Below the pieces are notes generated by a model, which was given only the letters and a program-made list of their open reading frames with translations, was not told the origin of the DNA and made no database searches. Made by a program: the position numbers and the translations under genes. From assembly GCA_002298335.1 (NCBI GenBank), contig DBNK01000022.1, forward strand, positions 1 through 64,000: a stretch of DNA of 64,000 bases. The letters run 5' to 3'. The stretch comes from Thalassolituus sp. UBA674. GTDB lineage: Bacteria > Pseudomonadota > Gammaproteobacteria > Pseudomonadales > Oceanobacteraceae. This document shows positions 46,276 to 55,479 of the stretch, one piece after another. Within the stretch, counting starts at the first letter, position 1; the number at the start of each line of letters is the position of its first letter.

Positions 46276-47709
46276 ATGTTCTTCCGATCCATTAAAAGCA
46301 GAGCCTTGATGACCCTGGGGGTTATCGGCAGCCTTTCGTTATCCGCCACCAGTCAGGCGGACTGGTTTGATGACTTCCGCGACTCTGCCAGCGATGAAGA
46401 ACTCTATGCCCTGTTATATGCCATGCCCAAAGGGGGTGACCTGCACCACCATATTTCCGGCTCGGCCCGGTCCGAGTGGTGGTATGAAGAGATCCTCAGA
46501 CAGGAATCGCTGGGATATACCTACTACACCAAAGTCACGATCAACAACTGCCGCGCCTACGGTGGTAATGAATTCAATTTCGCACCTTACCTTTTGTTAT
46601 TCCGCACCGTCAGCGAGCGTAATTTTCAGCAACTGCCGGAGTGCGAAAAAAGCGAGTACAAAAAAATTCAGGACCTGACGGAAGACGAAAAATCCGGTTT
46701 TCTCAACAGCATCCGTCTGGACAAAAATCACGAAGGCCGGGATGAATTCTTTCAGACTCACTGGCAGCGCCTGAATGATCTGACCAGTAACCCATATCTG
46801 ATGCTCGAAGTGCTGGCCCGTAATATCAAAGCCTTCAGTAAAGAAGGCCTGATGTATATGGAAACCATGATGGGTTCCGAAGGGTATGAAGCGCCGGACG
46901 GATCTGTGATTCCGGACACCCATTTTATTCAGATGCTGCGTGACCGGCTGGCGCAGGACGACATTAAAAAGACCGGCATGACCCTGCGTTTTCAGGAATC
47001 CATCCTGCGCTTCGCACCGAATGCTGAGCAGCAGCTGATCCGCGATTATAAATCTGTCGCTGCCAATTCTGACCTCTACGTTGCGGTTAACATGGTCGGT
47101 CGCGAAGACAACGACAAAGGTTATCCTTTGCGCTTTCTCCCCACTCTGCGCGAGCTCAGAAAAACCTACAACGATGTGAAATTATCCATCCATGCCGGTG
47201 AAGTGGATGAACCGAATTTTCACATCCGCGACACCCTTTTATTGGGCGCTGACCGCATCGGTCACGGCGTCAATCTGATCACGGATAATGAGCTGATGCG
47301 TGAAATGCGCCACGGCCCTTATCTGGTGGAAATTAATCTGATTTCCAACCTGCTGCTGGAATACGTCGACGATTATTCGCAGCACCCCTTCCCCGAATAC
47401 CTGCGCATCGGTATCCCGGTTGCCCTGTCCACCGATGACAGAGGCATGTGGGACTCCAACATTACCGATGAATTTTTCGTTGCCGTAAAAGAATTCAATC
47501 TGAGCTGGGAGGAGATCAAAACCCTCAGCCGTAACTCGCTGCAATACAGCTTCCTGGACACAGAAACCAAGGAAGACCTGCTGGCCACGTTCGATAAACG
47601 CATCAGCCGTTTTGAAAAGAAGGCCACGTCCGGCGACTACACACCGGCAAAGGTTGACGATGTTTCCTACGGATTTACCTGTCATCAGTACGGGCTCTGC
47701 CTGAAGTAA
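46276..47709 (+). CDS. Exported adenosine deaminase family protein
   Basis: This 477-residue member of the adenosine/AMP deaminase superfamily has an N-terminal signal peptide (about 28 residues, ending SQA), unlike the cytoplasmic Add. Zinc-site motifs are intact: PKGGDLHHHISGS (His57-59), SIHAGEVDEP, DRIGHGVNLI and STDDRGMW. It has the extended N-terminal region seen in secreted ADGF-like enzymes. It should deaminate adenosine or a relative to the inosine form in the periplasm or outside. It is divergent from xdhA and 158 bp upstream of a TonB-dependent receptor. Confidence 0.88.
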   Translation: MFFRSIKSRALMTLGVIGSLSLSATSQADWFDDFRDSASDEELYALLYAMPKGGDLHHHISGSARSEWWYEEILRQESLGYTYYTKVTINNCRAYGGNEFNFAPYLLLFRTVSERNFQQLPECEKSEYKKIQDLTEDEKSGFLNSIRLDKNHEGRDEFFQTHWQRLNDLTSNPYLMLEVLARNIKAFSKEGLMYMETMMGSEGYEAPDGSVIPDTHFIQMLRDRLAQDDIKKTGMTLRFQESILRFAPNAEQQLIRDYKSVAANSDLYVAVNMVGREDNDKGYPLRFLPTLRELRKTYNDVKLSIHAGEVDEPNFHIRDTLLLGADRIGHGVNLITDNELMREMRHGPYLVEINLISNLLLEYVDDYSQHPFPEYLRIGIPVALSTDDRGMWDSNITDEFFVAVKEFNLSWEEIKTLSRNSLQYSFLDTETKEDLLATFDKRISRFEKKATSGDYTPAKVDDVSYGFTCHQYGLCLK

Positions 47710-47784
47710 TCCGGGGCAGCCGGGGACGGATTGCCCGGCTGACAGAACTGCACTTCTGCATATCAGAGTCAGGTTTTTCATAAA

Positions 47785-47800
47785 GTGACCGTTTGGTCAG
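47785..47800. promoter_or_regulatory. RutR-like operator before the TonB-dependent receptor
   Basis: GTGACCG-TT-TGGTCAG keeps all of TGACC and TGGTCA with the right 2 bp spacer, matching 11 of 14 defined RutR consensus bases. It lies 67 bp before the receptor start. Confidence 0.6.
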
Positions 47801-47867
47801 CATTTGGCATACGGATTGCTCTGCACGTCCACTAACTAGAACGGGACCCAGTCCCGGGGGGAGAAAT

Positions 47868-50333
47868 ATGAGAGAGAAACGAGTTTTTCGTTTAAGCAAA
47901 CTGGCCGTCATGGTCAGCCTTGCGATGGCGTCGGGCTATGCCGCCGCTGAAGAAGAAGACATCGTCGAACTGGAAACCTACACCACCGAAGGTCAGGTTG
48001 AAGATACCATGGGTCTGATGCCCACTGAGCCGGTCGAGTCTGTTTTCGGTTTTGGTAAATCACTGGTAGAAACACCACGCTCTGCCACCAGCATCACCAA
48101 TGAAACCATCGAAGCGTACGGTATCAGCGACATCGACGATCTGGTTCTGCTCTCTCCGGGTGCCTTCACCCAGTCTTTCTTCGGCGTTGCCGGCTCTCTG
48201 GACGTCCGTGGTACTCCGGGTGAAACCTACTTCCGCGGCGTACGCCGTCTTGATAACCCGGGTAACTACCCGACGCCGATCGGTGCCTCTGACCGTATTG
48301 ATATCGTCCGTGGTCCGGCTTCTCCGATTTATGGCCCGTCCAAAATCGGTGGTTACCTGAACTTTGTGCCTAAGTCTGCCCGTGCCGAAACCGGCCAGTA
48401 CCTGGCTGATCCGACCGGTAAGATCTCCATGACCCGCGGCACCTGGGAAAAGAACGTCCTGACCGCTGAAGTCGGTGGCCCGGCCACGGTCGGCGAGAAG
48501 ACCCTGGGTTATTACGTTTATGCCGAAACCGAAAATTCCGGCTCTTACTACGACAACACCCAGACCGACCAGAACATGTATCAGGCCTCCTTCAATATGG
48601 ACCTGACCGCCAACTCCCGCGTTGAGTTTGGTGGTATGTACCACGAATACGATGGTAACCAGGTTGCCGGCTGGAACCGTCTGACTCAGGATCTGATCGA
48701 CGACGGCACTTACATTACCGGTACCGCGCAACCACTGGACACCAATGGTGACGGACGTATCTCGCATCAGGAATATGGCAATGCCGCTGGAGGATTAGGC
48801 CCAGACATATTTACAGTAGGGACCGGTTCTATCTCTGATGCCGACCTGCCTGCGGACTACGCCCTGGTGAATCCGGGTACGGCAAAACTGGATGGCAGCA
48901 ACGTACTGGTTGCACCTGAAGACCAGCTGCTGAACGACGTTACCACTCTGTACTTTGATTACATCTATGAGATGGATAACGGTCTGACCATCACCAACAA
49001 GCTGTTCTACGAAGGGTATGAGAACCTCAACGAAAACGCCTATGGTTTCTCCCAGTTCCACGACAGCTGGGTAGTTGAAGATCAGCTGGTGTTTGCCTAC
49101 AGCATGGAAACCGACGGTCTGCTGGCCAACTTCCAGCTGTCTCCGTCTTACCGCTACACCGACTTTGAGCACGGTGACGACTACTCCAACGAACAGTTTG
49201 ACCGCCGCGATCTGACCGGTCCGTCCACCGCCCTCGACAAGCGCGTACTGGCCACGGCAATTGATGACGATTACACCGAGTACTACTACGGTAACTACAG
49301 CGACATCGGTATCGCTTTCATGACCGACCTGACCTTTGATTTCGGTCTGAACATCATTGCCGGTATCCGTCAGGACTTCATCGACGTGGAAAGTAATGTA
49401 CCGGTCGACAAACTCCTGTGTCCGATCATTGATGAAAACGACAACTATCAGAGCCTGAGCGCTAACTACTTTGGCCTGGGTTGTGACGATGCTATTGCCA
49501 AAGCCAGTGACTCAACATCAGGCACATCCTGGTCACTCAGTGTTTCACAGAAAACACCAATCGGCCTGGTTCCTTACATCACGGCATCTGAACAATCGAC
49601 CATGATTGCCGGTCAGGGTGCTGAAATCAGCACCGGATCCATTGTCGAAGACGGTTACTTCGACACCTCCGAACTGCTCGAATATGGTGTCAAAGGTCTG
49701 CTGTTTGATGACCGCCTGTACTTCGCCCTGTCAGGCTACGAGATGACGCGTACCGACTACAACGCGCAGGCCATCGTTACCAACCAGGCGTCTGAGACCA
49801 CAGGTCTGGAATTTGAAGTACGTTTCCTGGCCACTGAAAGCCTGAGCCTGACCGGTGCAATCACCCAGATTGAAGTTGTCAACCTCAATACCCAGGAAGG
49901 TAATGGCCGATTCAGCTTCATGGGCGCAGAAGACCTGTCCAACGTTTCCGATCCGTCACTCCTCTATGGAGGTCAGGTGATTGGTGTGGTAGAAACTGCC
50001 GACAAAGACGGTGATCACAAAGCCGGTGTTCCGGAATTCAGCTACAGCCTCAGCGCGATGTACGATTTCCAGAATGGCTTTGCCACCAATGTCAGTGTTT
50101 TTCATGCCGACTCAACCCCTTCAGGCCACTCACGGTCTGTGGACCTGCCGGCTTACACACTGGTCAATGCGGGCCTGTCCTACACAGCAGGACCCTGGTC
50201 GGCTAGTCTGGTGGGCAAGAACCTGACTGACGAGGAATATTTCCGCTCGAACTTCCCTGATCTGTTCGGATCACAGATTGTTCTGCCGGAGCTTCCACGT
50301 CACTTTATTGCCAGTGCTGCATACAGCTTCTGA
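47868..50333 (+). CDS. TonB-dependent outer-membrane receptor, probably for purine nucleosides
   Basis: This 821-residue TonB-dependent receptor has a signal peptide (cleavage near YAAA, residue 28), an acidic N-terminal stretch that may hold the TonB box, a plug domain with RIDIVRGPASPIYGPSKIGG (about residues 143-162), a large beta-barrel and a C-terminal Phe. I start at 47868, where a GGGGGGAG site precedes the ATG; the longer frame is not plausible. The substrate is inferred from neighbours (adenosine deaminase, NUP lipoprotein, purine operon, RutR-like gene). The receptor itself resembles siderophore-type receptors only in its general plug. Confidence 0.9.
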   Translation: MREKRVFRLSKLAVMVSLAMASGYAAAEEEDIVELETYTTEGQVEDTMGLMPTEPVESVFGFGKSLVETPRSATSITNETIEAYGISDIDDLVLLSPGAFTQSFFGVAGSLDVRGTPGETYFRGVRRLDNPGNYPTPIGASDRIDIVRGPASPIYGPSKIGGYLNFVPKSARAETGQYLADPTGKISMTRGTWEKNVLTAEVGGPATVGEKTLGYYVYAETENSGSYYDNTQTDQNMYQASFNMDLTANSRVEFGGMYHEYDGNQVAGWNRLTQDLIDDGTYITGTAQPLDTNGDGRISHQEYGNAAGGLGPDIFTVGTGSISDADLPADYALVNPGTAKLDGSNVLVAPEDQLLNDVTTLYFDYIYEMDNGLTITNKLFYEGYENLNENAYGFSQFHDSWVVEDQLVFAYSMETDGLLANFQLSPSYRYTDFEHGDDYSNEQFDRRDLTGPSTALDKRVLATAIDDDYTEYYYGNYSDIGIAFMTDLTFDFGLNIIAGIRQDFIDVESNVPVDKLLCPIIDENDNYQSLSANYFGLGCDDAIAKASDSTSGTSWSLSVSQKTPIGLVPYITASEQSTMIAGQGAEISTGSIVEDGYFDTSELLEYGVKGLLFDDRLYFALSGYEMTRTDYNAQAIVTNQASETTGLEFEVRFLATESLSLTGAITQIEVVNLNTQEGNGRFSFMGAEDLSNVSDPSLLYGGQVIGVVETADKDGDHKAGVPEFSYSLSAMYDFQNGFATNVSVFHADSTPSGHSRSVDLPAYTLVNAGLSYTAGPWSASLVGKNLTDEEYFRSNFPDLFGSQIVLPELPRHFIASAAYSF

Positions 50334-50392
50334 TAAACCAACGAAACCGGAGTGCGGGTGATCCCTGCCTCCGGTAAATTCTGGAAAAAACT

Positions 50393-51154
50393 ATGCGATT
50401 GAACTCTCTGAATAAACTTATTCTCTGCTCAGCCGTAGCTTGCGCACCGCTCGCCTACGCTGTTGAGGACAGTATGAATGCTCAGAAAAAGATCGATGAT
50501 GCTGCGGCCAAAAGCCAGCAGAAAATCGACCGCTACTCTGAACAGGAAACGTCCGACTTACTGGAATACCGTTCGGTTTCCGCTCAGCTGGAATCTCTGA
50601 CGATTTTCAACCAGCAGATGCAGAAGCTGATTGACTCCCAGGAAGCTGAAAAAATCAGCATCAACAAGCAGATTAAAGAAATCGACAGTATTGAAACCGG
50701 CGCTCTGCCCCTGATGCTGAAAATGACCGAAACCCTCAGCACCCTGATTGATGCCGATGTTCCTTTCCTGAAAGATGAACGCAGAGAGCGTTATGAAAAC
50801 CTCGCAGAACTGATTGACCAGGCCAACGTCAGCGCCGGTGAAAAATTCCGCCGCATCATGGAGGCCTACCAGATTGAGATGGACTTCGGTAATACCATCG
50901 AAGCCTACCGCGGTGACCTCGTCGTGTCTGACTCCGCCGAGCCGCGTTCCGTTGATTTCCTCCGCATTGGTCGTGTCGGCCTTTACTACCAGACTCTGGA
51001 CGGTAAAGAGAGTGGCCGCTGGAACCCTGAGACCCGTAGCTGGGAAGAGCTGAGCAGCTCTCACCGTGTTGCAGTCCGTGACGGTATCCGCATTGCCCGT
51101 AAACAGATGCCACCTGAACTGCTGACCCTGCCGGTCAGTGCACCAAAGAGCTGA
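50393..51154 (+). CDS. DUF3450 periplasmic coiled-coil protein
   Basis: This 253-residue protein has a signal peptide (ending AYA) and a long predicted coiled coil (about residues 28-110), then a conserved C-terminal part with RRIMEAYQIEMDFGNTIEAY and GLYYQTLDGKESGRWN. It matches DUF3450, which in marine bacteria sits at the head of TtpC-type TonB operons. It probably supports the TonB complex in the periplasm; its exact role is not established. The next gene begins 13 bp later. Confidence 0.9.
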   Translation: MRLNSLNKLILCSAVACAPLAYAVEDSMNAQKKIDDAAAKSQQKIDRYSEQETSDLLEYRSVSAQLESLTIFNQQMQKLIDSQEAEKISINKQIKEIDSIETGALPLMLKMTETLSTLIDADVPFLKDERRERYENLAELIDQANVSAGEKFRRIMEAYQIEMDFGNTIEAYRGDLVVSDSAEPRSVDFLRIGRVGLYYQTLDGKESGRWNPETRSWEELSSSHRVAVRDGIRIARKQMPPELLTLPVSAPKS

Positions 51155-51167
51155 GGAGACCGATAAC

Positions 51168-52535
51168 ATGTTTAACCGCCCGCTTACTGGCATTGCACTC
51201 TTAGCTGCCCTGTTTTTCAGCAGTGCCTCTCACTCAGCGGAATCTCTGCAGGAACTGTACAAGCAGATTTCCGGCGATATTCAGAAAGAAGCCACGCACA
51301 ACACAGAGCGTGAGAAAAAATTCAAAGCCGCTGCCGACCAGCAGAAAGCCATGCTGGCCGACGTTAAAGCCAAACTGGCCGCGCAGGAAAAACTGCGTAC
51401 CCAGCTGAAAGCCACTTTTGATGCCAACGAAGCCGAACTGGCCGAGATTTCAACCCTGCTCGATCAGCGTACCGGTAACCTCGGTGAACTGTTCGGTGTG
51501 TTCCGCCAGATGGCCGGTGACACCCAGTCACTCATGGTTGGCTCTCTGATCACCGCTCAGTATCCGGAGCGTCTGGATACCATCGAAGCCCTGGCCAACT
51601 CCAAAGAAGTACCCACCATTCCGCAGATGCAGTCTCTGTGGGAACTGATGCTGCAGGAAGTGTCCGCTTCCGGTGAAGTCACTAAGTTCACCTCTTCTGT
51701 TGTTCGTCCGAGTGGTGAAGCCTATTCAGCAGATGTTACCCGCGTAGGTACCTTCAACGTGGTCACCGGTGACAAGTTCCTGAGCTACAACTCCGACAGC
51801 GGTAAGCTGGTTGAACTGTCCCGTCAGCCTTCTGGTGCGGCCACCAGCACAGCCGCTGATCTGACCAGCGCCTCCTCCGGCTCCGTCGATTTCATGCTTG
51901 ATCCATCCCGTGGTGCCCTGCTGAGTCTGCTGGTACAGGCTCCGAGCCTGATGGAGCGCGTGCAACAGGGTCGTGAAGTGGGTTATGCCATTATTGTGGT
52001 CGGTCTCATCGGTCTGGTGTTTGCTCTGATGCGTTATCTGGCCCTGTCCGGCACCTCTGCCCGTATCCGTAAACAGCTGAAAGATATGGAACACCCGTCG
52101 GATAACAACCCGCTGGGCCGAATGATGATTGCTTTCTATGAGAACAAGCACCTGAACGACCTCGACGTGATCACCAAGAAGCTTGAAGAAGTCATCTTCA
52201 AAGAACTGACCGACATGAAGAAAGGTCTGGCCACCATCAAAGTACTGGCTGCCATCGCGCCTCTGATGGGTCTGCTCGGTACGGTGACCGGTATGATCGG
52301 TACCTTCCAGGCGATTACCCTGTTCGGTACCGGTGATCCGAAACTCATGGCAGGCGGTATCTCTCAGGCACTGATCACGACCGTTCTGGGCCTGGTGGCT
52401 GCGATTCCGCTGCTGCTCGCCAGTAACGCTCTGAACAGCCGCAACCAGCAGCTGAGCAAGCTGATCGGTGAACAGGCCAGCGGCATGATCGCTGAAAAAG
52501 CCGCTGAAATTGCTGCGCGCAAAAAAGCCGCCTGA
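51168..52535 (+). CDS. TtpC-like MotA/TolQ/ExbB protein with periplasmic domain
   Basis: This 455-residue protein has a signal peptide, about 230 residues of periplasmic region starting with a coiled coil (SLQELYKQISGDIQKEATHN), and a C-terminal MotA/TolQ/ExbB proton-channel domain (from about 270) with APLMGLLGTVTGMIGTF. This is the architecture of TtpC, needed for the Vibrio TonB2 system. GAGGAG precedes the ATG at 51168. It works with the ExbB, ExbD and TonB that follow. Confidence 0.92.
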   Translation: MFNRPLTGIALLAALFFSSASHSAESLQELYKQISGDIQKEATHNTEREKKFKAAADQQKAMLADVKAKLAAQEKLRTQLKATFDANEAELAEISTLLDQRTGNLGELFGVFRQMAGDTQSLMVGSLITAQYPERLDTIEALANSKEVPTIPQMQSLWELMLQEVSASGEVTKFTSSVVRPSGEAYSADVTRVGTFNVVTGDKFLSYNSDSGKLVELSRQPSGAATSTAADLTSASSGSVDFMLDPSRGALLSLLVQAPSLMERVQQGREVGYAIIVVGLIGLVFALMRYLALSGTSARIRKQLKDMEHPSDNNPLGRMMIAFYENKHLNDLDVITKKLEEVIFKELTDMKKGLATIKVLAAIAPLMGLLGTVTGMIGTFQAITLFGTGDPKLMAGGISQALITTVLGLVAAIPLLLASNALNSRNQQLSKLIGEQASGMIAEKAAEIAARKKAA

Positions 52536-52550
52536 TAACGGGATCTCTGC

Positions 52551-53069
52551 ATGAATAATATTCAGACCCAGTTACTCGACTTTATGGAATCAGGAGGCCC
52601 GGTACTCTGGGTCATCCTGGGTGCCACCTGTCTGCTCTGGTATCTGATTTTTGAACGCTACTGGTTCTTCCTGCGCGAATACCCCGTGCAGCTGAAGGCC
52701 AATCTGGACCGCTGGCAGGGACGCAAGCACAAATCGGCCTGGTACTCAGACCGTGTCCAGAAAATGCTGATTTCAGAAATCGACTGCCAGATGGTGAAAA
52801 ATCTGAAAGTGATCACCGGCCTGATCGCCCTGCTGCCCATGCTCGGACTGCTCGGTACCGTGACCGGTATGATCCAGGTATTTGATGTTATGGCGTTTAT
52901 GGGGTCCGGTAACCCACGCGCCATGGCTAATGGTGTGAGCGCCGCGACCATTCCGACCATGGCCGGCATGGTGATCGCACTGACCGCTATTCCGTTCGCT
53001 ACTGAGCTGGAGCGACGTTACCGTCGCGAGATTCACCGTACCCGTGAAGTCATCAGCAGCGACCAATAA
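52551..53069 (+). CDS. exbB: ExbB proton-channel protein
   Basis: This 172-residue ExbB has three membrane helices and the conserved LLPMLGLLGTVTGMIQVFDV. With ExbD it couples the proton gradient to TonB. It lies 15 bp after the TtpC-like gene, which carries a second channel domain of the same family. Confidence 0.93.
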   Translation: MNNIQTQLLDFMESGGPVLWVILGATCLLWYLIFERYWFFLREYPVQLKANLDRWQGRKHKSAWYSDRVQKMLISEIDCQMVKNLKVITGLIALLPMLGLLGTVTGMIQVFDVMAFMGSGNPRAMANGVSAATIPTMAGMVIALTAIPFATELERRYRREIHRTREVISSDQ

Positions 53070-53083
53070 TTGAGGCATTCTTT

Positions 53084-53491
53084 ATGAACGACAATAACCT
53101 TCTGTCCATGGCCGATGAGGAAGAAAGCCAGATTGACCTTACGCCCATGCTGGACGTGGTCTTTATCATGCTGATCTTCTTCATCGTGACCTCCACCTTC
53201 GTGAAAGAAGCCGGTGTGGACGTGACCCGTCCGGATGCAGAAACCGCTACGGTGGCTGAATCCAACAGTATCCAGATCGGTATTACCGCTCAGAACGATA
53301 TTTTCTTTGATAAGCGTCCGATTGATACCCGTGCCGTTCGCGCCAACGTCGAAAAAGCGTTAGCTGAGAACCCCGGCGCCGCCGTCATCATCATTGCTGA
53401 CCGTATGTCCAACACCAGTGCCCTGATTGAAGTAATGGATCAGGCCCGTCTGGCGGGTGCCGCCTCGGTGTCCGTGGCTACGGAGGAGTAA
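53084..53491 (+). CDS. exbD: ExbD energy-transduction protein
   Basis: This 135-residue ExbD/TolR protein has a single membrane anchor with the proton-path Asp in LTPMLDVVFIMLIFFIVTST and a periplasmic domain ending ARLAGAASVSVATEE. It lies between exbB and tonB with very short gaps. Confidence 0.94.
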   Translation: MNDNNLLSMADEEESQIDLTPMLDVVFIMLIFFIVTSTFVKEAGVDVTRPDAETATVAESNSIQIGITAQNDIFFDKRPIDTRAVRANVEKALAENPGAAVIIIADRMSNTSALIEVMDQARLAGAASVSVATEE

Positions 53492-53494
53492 ATC

Positions 53495-54130
53495 ATGGTA
53501 GCAAAACACCTGGCCAGTCTGGGTGCGGCTGCGGTCTTCAGTCTGCTGGTGTTTATCGCCATGCAGCTGATGATCGCGACGGATGGCCTGTTCGAAAAAC
53601 CCGACAGCAACCGGACCTACCTGGACTTTGTCCGGGTAGACCGCAACCTGCAGGAAACCCAGACCAAAGACCGACGTATTCCTGATCCACCGAAGCCACC
53701 TGAGAATCCGCCACCGCCAGAGGCACAGGCTGATTTCCAGAAAGATACTCAGACCAAAAACCTGAACATGGATCTGCCCAACATCTCCACCAGCCTCAGC
53801 AGTGGCGATGGCCCGAGCCTGGGTGGACTGAGTGGAGGTAATGGCGGACTGGCAGGCTTTGATACGGACGTGATTCCGATTGTGCGCCAGGCACCTAAGT
53901 ATCCGCAGCGTGCGATGCAGGCCCGTCTGGAAGGCTATGTCATTCTTGATGTGACTATTGCACCGGATGGTTCGGTTACAGACGTATCTGTCATGGAATC
54001 AAACCCGCCACGTATCTTTGATGCAGCTGCCATGAACGCTATGCGTAAGTGGAAGTTCCGTCCGAAAATCGTTGACGGTCAGCCACAATCTCAGCGCGCC
54101 AAGCAGAAACTTGAGTTTAACTTACCCTGA
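53495..54130 (+). CDS. tonB: TonB protein
   Basis: This 211-residue TonB has an N-terminal membrane anchor (about residues 8-28), a short Pro-rich span (IPDPPKPPENPPPPEAQ) and the C-terminal domain with APKYPQRAMQARLEGYV and AMNAMRKWKFRP. Its short linker suits TonB2/TonB3-type proteins, which rely on TtpC. It begins three bases after exbD. Confidence 0.94.
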   Translation: MVAKHLASLGAAAVFSLLVFIAMQLMIATDGLFEKPDSNRTYLDFVRVDRNLQETQTKDRRIPDPPKPPENPPPPEAQADFQKDTQTKNLNMDLPNISTSLSSGDGPSLGGLSGGNGGLAGFDTDVIPIVRQAPKYPQRAMQARLEGYVILDVTIAPDGSVTDVSVMESNPPRIFDAAAMNAMRKWKFRPKIVDGQPQSQRAKQKLEFNLP

Positions 54131-54141
54131 AATATTCCATT

Positions 54142-55407
54142 ATGATCAGAAGACCTGAAAAGCGTCTCTTCACGCGTAAACCTCTGGGGTTGCTGTTAGC
54201 AACCCTGCTGGTACCAGCGGTGCTCTCTGGTAAGGCGTATGCGGCGGCTGACTCTGTCAGTACCAAAACCTACAACCGCCTGACGGAAGCGCAGGAGTTT
54301 ATCACCAACAGTCAGTTCGCCGAGGCCAAAGTTATCCTCGACGAGCTGGTTACCAGCGTGAATGACAATTCCATCGACAAAGCCCTGACCTATCAGCTGA
54401 TCGGTTACACCGAGATGAGTCAGAACAATTACCCGAAAGCGATCAGCGCCTTCATGGAGACTCTCAGCTATGAGAAGCTCCCGGAACAGCTGCGCATTAA
54501 TATCGGTTACATGGTGGCTCAGCTGTACGCAGCAGAAGGCGAGTACGATAAAGCGCTGGACTTTGCCCGCGAATGGTTCGTAACACTCGAAGCGCCGACT
54601 GCCGACCAGTACATCTTTATGGCCAACATCTTCGCCCAGACGAAGAATTACTCTGAGGCCGTGCCGTACGCGGTGAAAGCCATCGACATGAGTGATGACC
54701 CGAAAGAGACCTGGTTCCAGGTGCTGATTGCCAGCTACTTTGAACTGAAGCAGTATCAGAACTCGGAAAAGTACCTGAAGATGGCCATCACCAACTGGCC
54801 GACCAAGCAGGCCTACTGGGAACAGCTGGCCAGCGTCTACCTGATGCAGGACAAAATGGAACCGGCACTGGTGACTCTGCAACTGGCCTGGAAAGGCGAG
54901 TGGATTGAAAAAGAAGGCCTGATCCAGAACCTGATCCAGCTGGCTGTTAACGAAGGCATTCCGGAACACGCCGCGCGCCTGCTCGTGCAGGCCATGGACC
55001 GCGGCGTGATTCCTGAAAACGCCAAGTATGTCGATTCACTGGCCAATGCCTGGCTGGCGGCAAAGGAGTTCGATAAAGCGATTGCCAGTTTCGAACGTCT
55101 GTCCGACATCAATGGTGAAGCCAAGCCACTGGAAAAAGTCGCAAACATCCATCTGCAGCAGGCCCAGTGGAAAGAAGCTGAAAAGGCCGCCCGTGCCGCG
55201 TTGGAAAAAACGTCCGATAAGCCCGGTAATATCTGGTTTGCCCTGGGTATGGCCCTGGCGGAACAGGAACGCTTTGACGAAGGCATCAGTGCTCTGCGCA
55301 AAGCCAAAGCCTATGACTACTCGTCGCGTAAAGCCGGTCAGTGGATCAAATACGCTGAAGGCCTTAAGCGTCAGAAGCAGTGGGTCGAACAGAACCGCAA
55401 CAGCTGA
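54142..55407 (+). CDS. TPR-repeat protein of the TonB module
   Basis: This 421-residue protein has a signal peptide (LLLATLLVPAVLSGKAYA) and then tandem tetratricopeptide repeats almost to the end, such as AKVILDELVTSVNDNSIDKA and WYQ-like helices. TPR proteins close TtpC-type TonB operons in other marine bacteria and probably hold the complex together. It starts 11 bp after tonB. Confidence 0.9.
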   Translation: MIRRPEKRLFTRKPLGLLLATLLVPAVLSGKAYAAADSVSTKTYNRLTEAQEFITNSQFAEAKVILDELVTSVNDNSIDKALTYQLIGYTEMSQNNYPKAISAFMETLSYEKLPEQLRINIGYMVAQLYAAEGEYDKALDFAREWFVTLEAPTADQYIFMANIFAQTKNYSEAVPYAVKAIDMSDDPKETWFQVLIASYFELKQYQNSEKYLKMAITNWPTKQAYWEQLASVYLMQDKMEPALVTLQLAWKGEWIEKEGLIQNLIQLAVNEGIPEHAARLLVQAMDRGVIPENAKYVDSLANAWLAAKEFDKAIASFERLSDINGEAKPLEKVANIHLQQAQWKEAEKAARAALEKTSDKPGNIWFALGMALAEQERFDEGISALRKAKAYDYSSRKAGQWIKYAEGLKRQKQWVEQNRNS

Positions 55408-55440
55408 CGCTGTACCTTTCCTTATCCTTTGATGAACCTC

Positions 55441-55461
55441 CCGCCGGTCAAGCACCGGCGG
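55441..55461 (+). other. Hairpin between the TPR and NUP genes
   Basis: CCGCCGGT-CAAGC-ACCGGCGG is a perfect 8 bp stem with a 5 nt loop and no T run, placed just before the ribosome site of the next gene. It could mark mRNA processing or limit read-through. Confidence 0.6.
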
Positions 55462-55479
55462 GCTCCAGGAGAACGCCCG

